From positions 1-64,000 of the forward strand of contig NZ_PJZI01000011.1 in the NCBI RefSeq assembly GCF_002858805.1: a stretch of DNA of 64,000 nucleotides, given 5' to 3'. How positions within the stretch are numbered: the stretch's first letter is position 1; each line of letters starts with the position of its first letter. Below are positions 7,738-15,692 of the stretch, in pieces. The translations under genes and the position numbers were made by a program. Origin of the DNA: Chimaeribacter arupi (GTDB lineage Bacteria; Pseudomonadota; Gammaproteobacteria; Enterobacterales; Enterobacteriaceae). The notes below the pieces were generated by a model, which ran no database searches, was not told the origin of the DNA, and was given only the letters and a program-made list of their open reading frames with translations.

Positions 7738-8568
7738 TCAGGGTTTGGGCATCAGGGTGCTGATGTCTTCCTCGCTGGGTGACTGGAAGTTATATTTCTT
7801 CAGCAGCGCCGCGTATTCCGGCGTCTGGCGGTATTTTTCCAGGGCATCCGTCAGCGCTTTTTTCACCTCATCATTGCCTTTTTTCACCCCAAACCCGTTC
7901 AATACCGGGTAGATAAGGGTGTCGGAGGAGATGACGATCCGAGTGCCCAGTTTCTCAATCACCCCTTTTGCGACCGCGGCATCGGTGATTTGAGCCTCAA
8001 CCGCATGTGACAGCAGGGCCTGGGTGGTTTGCGGGTCGGTACTGTATTCGCTCAGCGCAATCGGCTTTAACCCTTTCTTGACGCAATAGTCACTGGAGAG
8101 CTTTTGCAGCTGTTGCAACCAGGAGGTGGCCCCCATCGAGCCTATCTTGTGGCCGCAAAAATCTTCCGGGCGTTTGGGCTGATAGTCGCTTCCTTTCAGC
8201 GACAAAATAGCCTCACCACTTTTCAGGTAAGGCACCATATCGATGACTTTCAGGCGCTCAGCCGTGATATACATCGAGGAATTGGTAATATCGAAGCGCC
8301 CGCCTTGCAGGCCGGTGATCAGGTTGGGGAAGCGGGTATCGATATTTTCCGCCTTGCGCCCCATCATTTTTGCCAGGCCATCAAGGAATTCAATATCAAA
8401 GCCTGCCGGCTGGTTTTTCTCGACGTATTCATAGGGGAAAAAGGTCATGTCAGACCCGGCGATGATTTTTCCGGGCTGCAGGAAAGCCTGTGAACTAAAG
8501 GAGGCCAGCGCGAGGGCGGCGCTCAGGCACAGGGCTACAGGGCGGGCAACGGGACGTAATGGCTTCAT
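7738..8568 (-). CDS. periplasmic amino-acid-type solute-binding protein (SBP family 3)
   Basis: The 276-residue protein starts with a Sec signal peptide (about 1-28, cleavage near SSQA). It continues as a bacterial family 3 binding protein: GSDMTFFPYEYVEKNQPAGF near the start, FDIEFLDGLAKMMG and then a region with two cysteines (KRPEDFCGHKIG and SSDYCVKKG) that may form a disulfide. Such proteins capture polar amino acids, opines or ectoine-like compounds in the periplasm for an ABC importer. The partner permease-ATPase is two genes upstream in the same operon, with the PhyH gene between them. Confidence 0.9.
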   Translation of the reverse strand: MKPLRPVARPVALCLSAALALASFSSQAFLQPGKIIAGSDMTFFPYEYVEKNQPAGFDIEFLDGLAKMMGRKAENIDTRFPNLITGLQGGRFDITNSSMYITAERLKVIDMVPYLKSGEAILSLKGSDYQPKRPEDFCGHKIGSMGATSWLQQLQKLSSDYCVKKGLKPIALSEYSTDPQTTQALLSHAVEAQITDAAVAKGVIEKLGTRIVISSDTLIYPVLNGFGVKKGNDEVKKALTDALEKYRQTPEYAALLKKYNFQSPSEEDISTLMPKP

Positions 8569-8592
8569 GTCAGCTCCAAAGGAAAGAAGAAG

Positions 8593-9465
8593 TCAGGCAA
8601 TCGCGGGATCTTTCCCCGCCTGTTGAACAAAAAAGGACGCGCCGCGCGGTTTTTGCGGCAGCCGCAGTTGGTTATCGGTGCTGCGTACCAGCCCGCTCTC
8701 TTCACCGGCCACCATCACGCCGGCATGTTGGCTGGGTAAAGGATTTTCACCATAGGGCAGGCTATCTTCCGCGGCATACACACAGATAAAGAGGGTCCTG
8801 GGTAACTCAGTGACATTGGGGCTGGAAGCATGCAGCAAGCGGGTGTGCATGAAACAGACCGACCCCGGAGGGCCAAAGCACGCAACGGGCTGACGGCAAT
8901 GTTCATCCACCACGGCGTCATCCACCGCGCCGGTAAAGCGGTTATTCTGCCAGTGTGACCACAGTGGCCCTTTATGGCTGCCGGGTATCACATTCAGGGG
9001 GCCATTTTCCGGCGTCACTTCACTGACCATCAACAGGGCGGTGACGATGTCATCATTGCTGTGGGGCGTGAACAGGAAATCCTGATGCCACTTCACCTGG
9101 GTGGCGGTATGCGGCAGTTTTGAATTGATTTTGCTGTGGTGAAAACGGGTACCGCTGCCGCCAATCAATGCCCCGGCAATCTGTGCCATACGGGATTGTA
9201 ATGCCGCGTGCTCATACACCGGTGAGATCTCGGTAGGGGAGCTGACACGGCGCAACGAGGGATGATCAGGGCGGTGATCGCCCTCCAGGTCGAAACGCGC
9301 CCGCCCATCCTGTGTCTCCCCCCAGGCATCGCTGCGTGCGCGGCTCTCTTCAACCCATTGGTCAAAGTCACGTTGCAACGCGGCGACCTCGTCGGCGGAT
9401 AACACCCCTTCCACGACCAGATAACCTTGTTGATGAAACTGCTCTGCCTGCCACTGTTCGATCAT
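8593..9465 (-). CDS. phytanoyl-CoA dioxygenase (PhyH) family Fe(II)/2-oxoglutarate oxygenase
   Basis: The 290-residue protein has the PhyH double-stranded beta-helix signature. The iron ligands are His127 and Asp129 (KWHQDF) and His212 (LLHASSPN). Arg223 is the likely 2-oxoglutarate anchor, and PENGPLNVIPGSHKG is the typical mid-domain stretch. The family hydroxylates unactivated carbons of small molecules (phytanoyl-CoA, ectoine, free amino acids) or cleaves bonds after hydroxylation. It is not close to EctD in its active-site stretch. The gene sits inside an ABC-importer operon, 24 bp from the binding-protein gene, implying that the imported substrate or its product is hydroxylated. Confidence 0.9.
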   Translation of the reverse strand: MIEQWQAEQFHQQGYLVVEGVLSADEVAALQRDFDQWVEESRARSDAWGETQDGRARFDLEGDHRPDHPSLRRVSSPTEISPVYEHAALQSRMAQIAGALIGGSGTRFHHSKINSKLPHTATQVKWHQDFLFTPHSNDDIVTALLMVSEVTPENGPLNVIPGSHKGPLWSHWQNNRFTGAVDDAVVDEHCRQPVACFGPPGSVCFMHTRLLHASSPNVTELPRTLFICVYAAEDSLPYGENPLPSQHAGVMVAGEESGLVRSTDNQLRLPQKPRGASFFVQQAGKDPAIA

Positions 9466-9494
9466 GAGATTTCCCCTAAGAAAAGTGTGAATGG

Positions 9495-11015
9495 TTAAGC
9501 CAGTGAAACATCCTTCAGGAAGGCGTCTACGCGAGGGTGTTTCCCGCTGCGCAGTGCCTGCGGCGCGTCATCGCAGACCACGCGTCCTTTTTCCATAAAA
9601 ACAACCCGGTCAGAGACTTTGAAAGCAAAATTCATTTCATGGGTAACGATCATCATGGTGATCCCCTCCTGCGCCAGGGTTTCAATGACCTGCAGGACTT
9701 CATTGATTTTTTCCGGATCGAGGGCTGACGTGGGTTCGTCAAACAACATGATTTGTGGGCGCATCATCAATGCGCGGGCAATCGCCACACGCTGCTGCTG
9801 CCCGCCGGATAACTGATGCGGGTATTTCCAGGCGTGTTCAAGCATGCCCACTTTGTGTAACAGCATGCAGGCGTACTGGGTTAACTCGTCTGCGGGGGCC
9901 AGGCGGTGGTAACGCGGTGCCAGCAGCAGGTTATTCATGACGGTCAGGTGCGGGAAGAGATTAAAATTCTGGAACACCATCCCAATATTCAGGCGATGCT
10001 CGGCATTTTCGATAAAGCGTGGCTTTTGCATACCCTGGCGTTGCAGATGCAGGAAAGGCTGGCCATTGATCCTGATCTCCCCGTTATCAAGCTGTTCCAG
10101 GCCGTTAAGCAGGCGGATTAACGTGGTTTTCCCCGACCCCGAAGGGCCAATGACTGACACCACTTCGCCCGGCTGGATCTGCAGGTTGACGGCCCCCAGG
10201 ACTTCGACATTGTTGTAGGCTTTATGCAAATCTGAGGCTTGCAGCGCCGGGTTCTGGCTGCCGGAGAAGGGGCGGGCCACCGCAGCCGGTTCCTGGGTGG
10301 CCAGGGCCAGCATGGCAGCGCCGGGCACGCGGGTGGTCTTGCGCTGCGTGACATCCAGCGCGCGCTCCAGGTATTTCAGCAGCCCATCAAACACGGTCAC
10401 CACGAGCACGTAATAAAAGGCCACGGCCGCCATGGTTTCCATCACCATGAAATTCTGCGAATAGAGCCGCTGCCCCACCATCAGGATTTCTGTCAGGGAG
10501 ATGACTGACACCAGCGAGGTGAGTTTGACGATGGCGATATATTCATTGGCCAGGGCCGGCAACGCCACGCGCAACGCCTGGGGGATCACCACACGCCACT
10601 GTATGCCGGCGAAACGTAACCCCAGCGCATGTGCGGCTTCGCGCTGCCCTTTAGGGATAGACAACAGCCCACCCCGGTGGATCTCAGCGATATAGGCACT
10701 TTCACAGATGACCATCGCCAGCAGCCCGGCCCAGAAGGGGTCGCCCAGCACGGCAGAGAAGGCCGGTACTGCCTGCGGCAGGTTATACACAAAGATCAGC
10801 AACACCAACAGCGGCAGGCTGCGGAACAACCAGATATAGCCGCGTGCAGGCAGGCTCAGAAAGGGATTCGTGGACTGTTTGCCCAACGCCAGGATAAAAC
10901 CCAGTACGATACTTAACACCCACGTCAACAGGCTCAGTTTTATTACTGTCCAGGTCGCCAGCCAAAAATCGGCATCACTCAGCAGACCCAACATATAGTT
11001 CCAGTTAAACGTCAT
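9495..11015 (-). CDS. fused amino-acid ABC transporter permease/ATP-binding protein
   Basis: This 506-residue protein joins two functions. Residues 1 to about 225 are a HisM/GlnP-type permease with about five membrane segments and an EAA loop near 126-160. After a linker, about 258-506 form a GlnQ/HisP-type ATPase with Walker A GPSGSGKTT (290-298), signature LSGGQQQ (402-408) and Walker B IMLFDEP (422-428). Homodimerisation would give a complete inner-membrane importer. The frame is open upstream to 11126 (543 residues), but the ATG at 11015 begins the typical permease N terminus. It is the first gene of the minus-strand operon. Confidence 0.9.
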   Translation of the reverse strand: MTFNWNYMLGLLSDADFWLATWTVIKLSLLTWVLSIVLGFILALGKQSTNPFLSLPARGYIWLFRSLPLLVLLIFVYNLPQAVPAFSAVLGDPFWAGLLAMVICESAYIAEIHRGGLLSIPKGQREAAHALGLRFAGIQWRVVIPQALRVALPALANEYIAIVKLTSLVSVISLTEILMVGQRLYSQNFMVMETMAAVAFYYVLVVTVFDGLLKYLERALDVTQRKTTRVPGAAMLALATQEPAAVARPFSGSQNPALQASDLHKAYNNVEVLGAVNLQIQPGEVVSVIGPSGSGKTTLIRLLNGLEQLDNGEIRINGQPFLHLQRQGMQKPRFIENAEHRLNIGMVFQNFNLFPHLTVMNNLLLAPRYHRLAPADELTQYACMLLHKVGMLEHAWKYPHQLSGGQQQRVAIARALMMRPQIMLFDEPTSALDPEKINEVLQVIETLAQEGITMMIVTHEMNFAFKVSDRVVFMEKGRVVCDDAPQALRSGKHPRVDAFLKDVSLA

Positions 11016-11425
11016 GGATAATTGGCTCACCGTATTTAAAGGAATGATGTCGCGTGACACAAACGCATTTGAACCGCGCATTAACTTTTCAGTGACACTA
11101 TGGCGGCAGCGGGATAAAAGAGGCAATTAGTAATTTTTTGGCCTTTGGATTAAAAAAAACTATGCCTCAGCCCGCCCTTTTTAAGGGCAGGTCATGCGCT
11201 AAAATGAGGCAGAAAAAACAGGCCGGCCAACAGGATTTTTGGGGAGTAATCCGGGGGTATAAAGAGCAATAAGAAAAGCATTATCAAACAAGGAAAGAAA
11301 CAGGAAAACAGTTTCTGCTTTTACAGGCCAATAAAAATAGCTGGCATGGGGATTGCTTTCATCTATCACGGCTTATCATCAGACAGTCTGTTACATGATG
11401 ATACTATTTAATAGGTTGAATAATA
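11016..11425. promoter_or_regulatory. divergent control region between the ABC operon and the LysR gene
   Basis: This AT-rich region must carry the promoters of both the minus-strand operon and the LysR gene, the usual arrangement for LysR control. It contains an inverted repeat, TGCCTCA (11163-11169) with TGAGGCA (11205-11211), enclosing a second dyad GCCCTT/AAGGGC (11174-11188). A lone TATTTAAT-like element lies near 11405. No validated T-N11-A site was identified. Confidence 0.5.
11163..11211. repeat. nested inverted repeats upstream of the ABC operon
   Basis: The outer arms TGCCTCA and TGAGGCA are 7 bp each and 35 bp apart. The inner arms GCCCTT and AAGGGC surround three T residues. They are 148 bp upstream of the ABC start codon. 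The dyad could be an operator for the LysR protein, or a hairpin in the 5' leader of the ABC transcript. Confidence 0.45.
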
Positions 11426-12340
11426 ATGCGTTTTACACTGAAGCAGCTCAGGTATTTTGTGACCGTGGTAGAAATGGAAAGCATTGCAGAAGCCTCCCGG
11501 CAATTGCATATTGCTCAGCCCTCTATCTCTATTGCCATTAAAAACCTGGAGGATGCCTTTGATCAGCAATTATTTATCCGGCATCATGCGCAAGGGGTTT
11601 CCCTGACGCCGGGCGGGCGCCGCTTTTATGATAAGGCGAAAGATCTTTTACGCCTCTCTTATGAATTTGAGCAAAACTCCCGCGCAGAAAACGAGGTGGT
11701 ATCAGGCACCATTGCCGTCGGCTGCTTTGAATCGGCTGCCCCGTTATATATGCCGAAACTTATTGCCGGATTTAAAAAAATCTATCCGGATATCAGCATT
11801 CAACTGAATGATGGCGAGCAGCATGAGCTGATGCATGGTTTGCACCGGGGCCGGTTTGATGTGGCTTTTCTTTATGATCTGGAGCTGGGGAATGATATCC
11901 ATAAAGAGGAATTAAATGCGCCGCATAAACCTTATGCGCTATTGCCGGCCGCCCATCCGTTAGCCAAAAATAAAAGTGTGACACTGCATGAATTAAGCCG
12001 AGAGCCTATGGTGTTGCTGGATGCTATTCCCAGTAAAAACTATTTCATTAATATTTTCAGGGATAAAGGGTATTACCCGGATGTGGCTTACAGTTCGCCC
12101 TCCATTGAAATGGTCAGGTGTATGGTGGGGCAGGGTCTTGGGTTTTCAGTATTGGTCACCCGCCCTTATTCCATCATGACCTATGATGGAGGCTGCCTGG
12201 CGCAGGTGGAGATTGAGGATGATATGCCGGCATCAACCCTGGTCATGGCGTATTTAAAAAATAATGAACCGACACGGCCGGCCAGGCTTTTTATGGAATA
12301 TTGCCGCAGTATTGAATTAACCCCGCCCCATGCCGGGTAA
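11426..12340 (+). CDS. LysR-family transcriptional regulator
   Basis: The 304-residue protein has an N-terminal winged helix-turn-helix (about 1-62; FTLKQLRYFVTVVEMESIAE, AQPSISIAIKNLEDAF) and a C-terminal periplasmic-binding-like effector domain (about 90-295). It is divergent from the ABC operon and upstream of the GhrA-like gene, so it probably controls the surrounding catabolic genes in response to the substrate. Its base composition is visibly more AT-rich than the neighbouring core genes, which supports acquisition with the block. The exact regulator subfamily and inducer are not recognised. Confidence 0.92.
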   Translation: MRFTLKQLRYFVTVVEMESIAEASRQLHIAQPSISIAIKNLEDAFDQQLFIRHHAQGVSLTPGGRRFYDKAKDLLRLSYEFEQNSRAENEVVSGTIAVGCFESAAPLYMPKLIAGFKKIYPDISIQLNDGEQHELMHGLHRGRFDVAFLYDLELGNDIHKEELNAPHKPYALLPAAHPLAKNKSVTLHELSREPMVLLDAIPSKNYFINIFRDKGYYPDVAYSSPSIEMVRCMVGQGLGFSVLVTRPYSIMTYDGGCLAQVEIEDDMPASTLVMAYLKNNEPTRPARLFMEYCRSIELTPPHAG

Positions 12341-12439
12341 GAGTTGATTGCCGGCGAAGGTCGTTGCCTGCCTTGATGATAAGAGCCCGGCTGAACACCT
12401 GGCCGGTACGCGTTTCCACCCACCAACCCGGCGTGAAAA

Positions 12440-13396
12440 ATGAACATACCTGAGCAAGAGACGTTACTGATTAATTTTTTGACTGACGCTGAGTTGGCAG
12501 AATGGAAAACCTATTTCTCCTCGCGCTTGCCGGATTTACGGCTCGCTGCCTGGGATGATGTTTCCGTGGACCCCTTAAGTGTGCGTTACGTGCTGGTATG
12601 GGAACCGGAGGCGGGGCAGTTAGCCCGGTTTCCCCATCTGCGGGTCATCCTCAGCGAAGCCGCGGGGGTGGATCACCTTCTCTCTGATAGCACACTGCCG
12701 CCGGATATTCCCATCACGCGGATGGTCACCCCTGAAACGGCGGCCAGGATGGCCGATTATGTGACGATGGCCAGCTATATGTTAGTGCGCCGGCTCCCTG
12801 AGATTATCCAGGCGCAACGGCATAAACGCTGGGCCGCCCATCTGGCGGGTGGCCTGGCCAGTGAAACCGCCGTCGGCATCCTGGGGCTGGGCCGCCTGGG
12901 AACGGCCGTCGCACAGCGGTTACTGGCGAATGGGTTTACCGTTAACGGCTGGTCACGTTCCGCCAAAACTGTGCCGGGTGTGGTGGGTTTTTATGGCGCA
13001 AAAGGGCTGTCGCCCTTTCTGACGCGCAGCCAGATCATGGTGAATCTGTTGCCGGACACCGCAGAAACCCGGGGGATCATAAATGATGACTTTCTGGCCC
13101 AATTGCCGGACGGCGCAGGGATCATTAACGTGGGGCGCGGGCATCAGCTACAGCATGATGCGTTATTGCGTGCCCTTGACCGGGGCCGGGTGAGCGGCGC
13201 TGTTCTGGATGTTTTCCCTCAGGAACCGTTACCTGAGGACGATCCTCTTTGGTGCCATCCCGGCGTTATTGTGACAAGCCACGTGGCTTCGCTGATTTCC
13301 CATCAGTCCAAAGCGCAACACGCCCTCACCATCATTCAGGCCGATCGCGCCGGGCAGGCGTTACCTCTGGTGTTTAATCGAACCCTGGGCTATTGA
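12440..13396 (+). CDS. GhrA-like D-2-hydroxyacid dehydrogenase
   Basis: The 318-residue protein is a paralogue-like relative of GhrA. It has a Rossmann loop GILGLGRLG (146-154), catalytic Arg233 (VGRG), Glu262 (FPQEP) and His281 (TSHVAS). It also shares the C-terminal LGY/RGY ending seen in GhrA. Sequence differences throughout show it is not a recent duplicate of the ghrA at 2118. It should reduce a 2-oxoacid such as glyoxylate or hydroxypyruvate with NAD(P)H. Position downstream of the LysR gene suggests it removes a 2-oxoacid produced by the neighbouring catabolic enzymes; this is inference. Confidence 0.88.
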   Translation: MNIPEQETLLINFLTDAELAEWKTYFSSRLPDLRLAAWDDVSVDPLSVRYVLVWEPEAGQLARFPHLRVILSEAAGVDHLLSDSTLPPDIPITRMVTPETAARMADYVTMASYMLVRRLPEIIQAQRHKRWAAHLAGGLASETAVGILGLGRLGTAVAQRLLANGFTVNGWSRSAKTVPGVVGFYGAKGLSPFLTRSQIMVNLLPDTAETRGIINDDFLAQLPDGAGIINVGRGHQLQHDALLRALDRGRVSGAVLDVFPQEPLPEDDPLWCHPGVIVTSHVASLISHQSKAQHALTIIQADRAGQALPLVFNRTLGY

Positions 13397-13509
13397 CCTT
13401 TTCACCGGGCGCGCTGCGCGGGGCCATGCGGCTGCCAACCCCGGTGATTGCAGAACGGGCCGATCTGTGACATCGTCTCGCCAATTTTTCGCCTTACAGG
13501 TAAAGCCCG

Positions 13510-14088
13510 ATGAATGAGTTTTCGATTGTCTGCCGCGTACTGGGTACGCTGTTTAACCGCTCGCCGCAAGACCCGCTGGTCGCCCCGCTGTTTACGCTGA
13601 TCCGCGAAGGCAAGCTGGCGCAGCACTGGCCGCTGGAGCAGGACGAGCTGCTGGCCCGGTTGCAGCAAAGTGCGGCAGATCTTCCCGCCGTGACGGCAGA
13701 TTATCAGGCGCTGTTCGGCAGTGATGCGGCGGTGTCAGCCTATGCCCATGACTATGACGCAGCGATCGCGGAGGCGGAGGTGCGTGCTTTCCTGCAACAG
13801 CGCGGGATGCCGCTGAGCGACGCCCCGGCTGACCATATCGGCGCGCTGCTGCTGGCGGCCTCATGGCTGGAAGATCAGTCGCAGGAAGATGAGGTGCAGG
13901 CGCAGATCGCATTGTTTGATGCCTATTTGCTGCCGTGGTGCGGGCGTTTCCTGGGGAAAGTCGAGGCCCATGCCGCGACCCCGTTCTACCGCACGCTGGC
14001 GTTATTGAGCCGGGAAGCGATTCAGGCCATGTGGGATGAGTTGTCTGAAGCGCAGGCACAGGACAGCGACGCGGCAGAAGACGAATAG
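13510..14088 (+). CDS. ycdY: TorD/DmsD-family chaperone YcdY
   Basis: The 192-residue cytosolic protein matches E. coli YcdY, with a conserved N terminus (MNEFSIVCRVLG), PADHIG and LLLAASWLEDQS in the centre and LPWCGRFLGKVEAHA further on. YcdY is a TorD-family redox-enzyme maturation-type chaperone, reported in E. coli to act with the metal-dependent phosphatase YcdX, usually encoded just upstream. Here no ycdX is present in the window, so its partner must be elsewhere or different. The C-terminal tail is acidic. A terminator follows 24 bp after the stop. Confidence 0.94.
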   Translation: MNEFSIVCRVLGTLFNRSPQDPLVAPLFTLIREGKLAQHWPLEQDELLARLQQSAADLPAVTADYQALFGSDAAVSAYAHDYDAAIAEAEVRAFLQQRGMPLSDAPADHIGALLLAASWLEDQSQEDEVQAQIALFDAYLLPWCGRFLGKVEAHAATPFYRTLALLSREAIQAMWDELSEAQAQDSDAAEDE

Positions 14089-14111
14089 CGGCCTGACTGC
14101 ACCTGAGTACA

Positions 14112-14140
14112 AAAAAACGCGCCGGATGGGCGCGTTTTTT
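14112..14140. terminator. bidirectional terminator between ycdY and yceB
   Basis: A 12-bp perfect stem (14112-14123 with 14129-14140), flanked by A and T runs, with a five-base loop. It serves ycdY on the plus strand and yceB on the minus strand. Confidence 0.92.
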
Positions 14141-14156
14141 ATGTGTGGCTTCAGGC

Positions 14157-14720
14157 TTATTGGGTAAACGGGATCACCAGCTCACCCGGTTTCACCTCAA
14201 TCCCTTTCGCCAGCCGTATCGCCAGCGCTTCGCCTTTGCTGCGATCGGCATTCAGCACATAGGCCGGGCGCTGGTCAAAATAGCTTTTCAGCGACTGGTT
14301 CAGGTACGGGCTGAGGGTATTCATCACCCCCTGCATTTTTTGCGGCTGCACGGTGTAGTCAGTGAGTTGCAGATCTTTCAGGAAAATCGCTTTTTTCTCG
14401 TTATCAAACTCCGGCCGCGCCTCCATGGCCAGATCCATTTCGGCCTGCTGCGGGCCTAGCAGGGAGGTAATGCTGATGGCGGCATGGCCTTTGAGCATCA
14501 CGCGATCCGGCTGGCTGCGGCCAATCTGGCTGTTGAGCTCCGTCAGCACAATGTGGGCTTCCACCAGCCCCGGCACACCCACCTGTTTCTCAAATTTATT
14601 GTGTTTTTGCAGATACTGGTTAACGTCCTGTTCGCTGAGTGTGTACTGCGTAAGTTGGTTACAGCCGGTAAGCAGACCGGCAAAAAGCAGGGCCGCAGCC
14701 CCTAAAAAGCGGATTCTCAT
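14157..14720 (-). CDS. yceB: YceB-family outer-membrane lipoprotein
   Basis: The 187-residue protein has a type II signal peptide ending in the lipobox LTGC, with Cys20 as the lipidated residue. The mature part is a DUF1439 domain (about 25-185), as in E. coli YceB. The function is not established; its domain resembles lipid-binding folds. An AGGA ribosome binding site six bases before the ATG at 14720 supports this start over one 23 codons upstream. Gene order yceB-grxB-mdtH on one strand equals that in E. coli. Confidence 0.92.
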   Translation of the reverse strand: MRIRFLGAAALLFAGLLTGCNQLTQYTLSEQDVNQYLQKHNKFEKQVGVPGLVEAHIVLTELNSQIGRSQPDRVMLKGHAAISITSLLGPQQAEMDLAMEARPEFDNEKKAIFLKDLQLTDYTVQPQKMQGVMNTLSPYLNQSLKSYFDQRPAYVLNADRSKGEALAIRLAKGIEVKPGELVIPFTQ

Positions 14721-14881
14721 TTTTTCCTCGTAAGCCAAAATCATCTCTCCCTTGCCACGCCGGCAAGCGGGTGCCCTCTTTGACGGCAAAAGGGGGCAGG
14801 AGTTCCTGTGGGGCAGGGTAATGAAAAACGGGGGCCATCGGCAAGGGGCAAGCGCCGCCGGTCAGCCCGGCGGCGGCAGGA

Positions 14882-15529
14882 TCACTGGGCGATACTGCTC
14901 AGCAGGTTCACCTGCGTCTGTTTCGCCATATTGTCACGGTACGCCGCCACGCGGGTCGGGAAGGTGACGCCGTTGACGATAGTCAGTGAGCGCAACAGCG
15001 GGAAGAGGCTGAAATCATCTTCTGACAGCTCCCCGTTGACGGCATTCGGCTCGACAATCAGTTTGTCCAGATCGTGCAGGTCCTGGCCTATTTTCTTAAT
15101 CAGGCCGGGGGAGTGCTGCAAATGTTCGTCAAAGCTGCCGAGCGTGGCCTCTTTTTTATTCACGAAATAGCGGCGCGCTTCCGGGGTGGCAAACTCTTCA
15201 AAATTGGCACGGGCAAAACGCGGCAGCAGCAGGCGGGAGGTGTATTCGTTGACGTGGCGCAACCAGGCGGCAATCGCCGGGTTGGTGCTGCCGGTGATCA
15301 GCGGTGCGCCATATTTTTTATCGATGTAGTGCACGATATCCATGCTCTCCGGCATGAAACCGCCTGTTTCGGTCTGCAGGATCGGCACCATTTTTTGGCC
15401 GACCATAGAAACAGGCGTTTTCTCATCATCATTGGCCAGAACACTGATCTCCACCGGCACGTTTTTCAGGCCGAAAATCATGCGCGCTTTGACACAAAAA
15501 GGACAATGTTCATAGACATAGAGTTTCAT
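14882..15529 (-). CDS. grxB: glutaredoxin 2
   Basis: The 215-residue protein equals E. coli Grx2 in length. It has a glutaredoxin domain with active site Cys9-Pro-Phe-Cys12 and a helical C-terminal half of the glutathione S-transferase type. It reduces protein disulfides and mixed disulfides with glutathione in the cytosol. The start at 15529 gives MKLYVYEHCPFC, the conserved N terminus; the open frame extends 23 codons upstream without homology. Confidence 0.96.
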   Translation of the reverse strand: MKLYVYEHCPFCVKARMIFGLKNVPVEISVLANDDEKTPVSMVGQKMVPILQTETGGFMPESMDIVHYIDKKYGAPLITGSTNPAIAAWLRHVNEYTSRLLLPRFARANFEEFATPEARRYFVNKKEATLGSFDEHLQHSPGLIKKIGQDLHDLDKLIVEPNAVNGELSEDDFSLFPLLRSLTIVNGVTFPTRVAAYRDNMAKQTQVNLLSSIAQ

Positions 15530-15640
15530 ATTTTCATGCTCCTTCAGGTTTGCCATCACGGGCAGGCGGCCGGAACCCGGCCGGTGGTATGCCCGCATGT
15601 GCGAAAGGAAAGTATGGGTAAGGAATGGCCGGAGATCAAA

Positions 15641-15662
15641 CTGCCCGGCGGCGGCCGGGCAG
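15641..15662 (-). terminator. hairpin downstream of mdtH
   Basis: A perfect 9-bp GC-rich stem (15641-15649 with 15654-15662) with a four-base loop, 31 bp beyond the mdtH stop. The following T tract on the minus strand is short, so it is a weak terminator at best. Confidence 0.5.
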
Positions 15663-15692
15663 CGGAACAGAAAAGAGAGTGTGGAAAATCAG

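Noticed and set aside
8593-9465. PhyH protein as an ectoine hydroxylase (EctD)
   Set aside because: The active-site stretch and neighbours (no ectABC) do not fit; only the general PhyH family can be claimed.
11016-11126. N-terminal extension of the fused ABC protein
   Set aside because: The extra 37 residues lack the membrane-permease character and the homologous N terminus begins at the ATG at 11015.
3060-13509. Insertion-sequence or integrase origin of the accessory block
   Set aside because: No transposase, integrase, attachment-site repeat or tRNA fragment was seen at either edge, so the means of insertion cannot be named.
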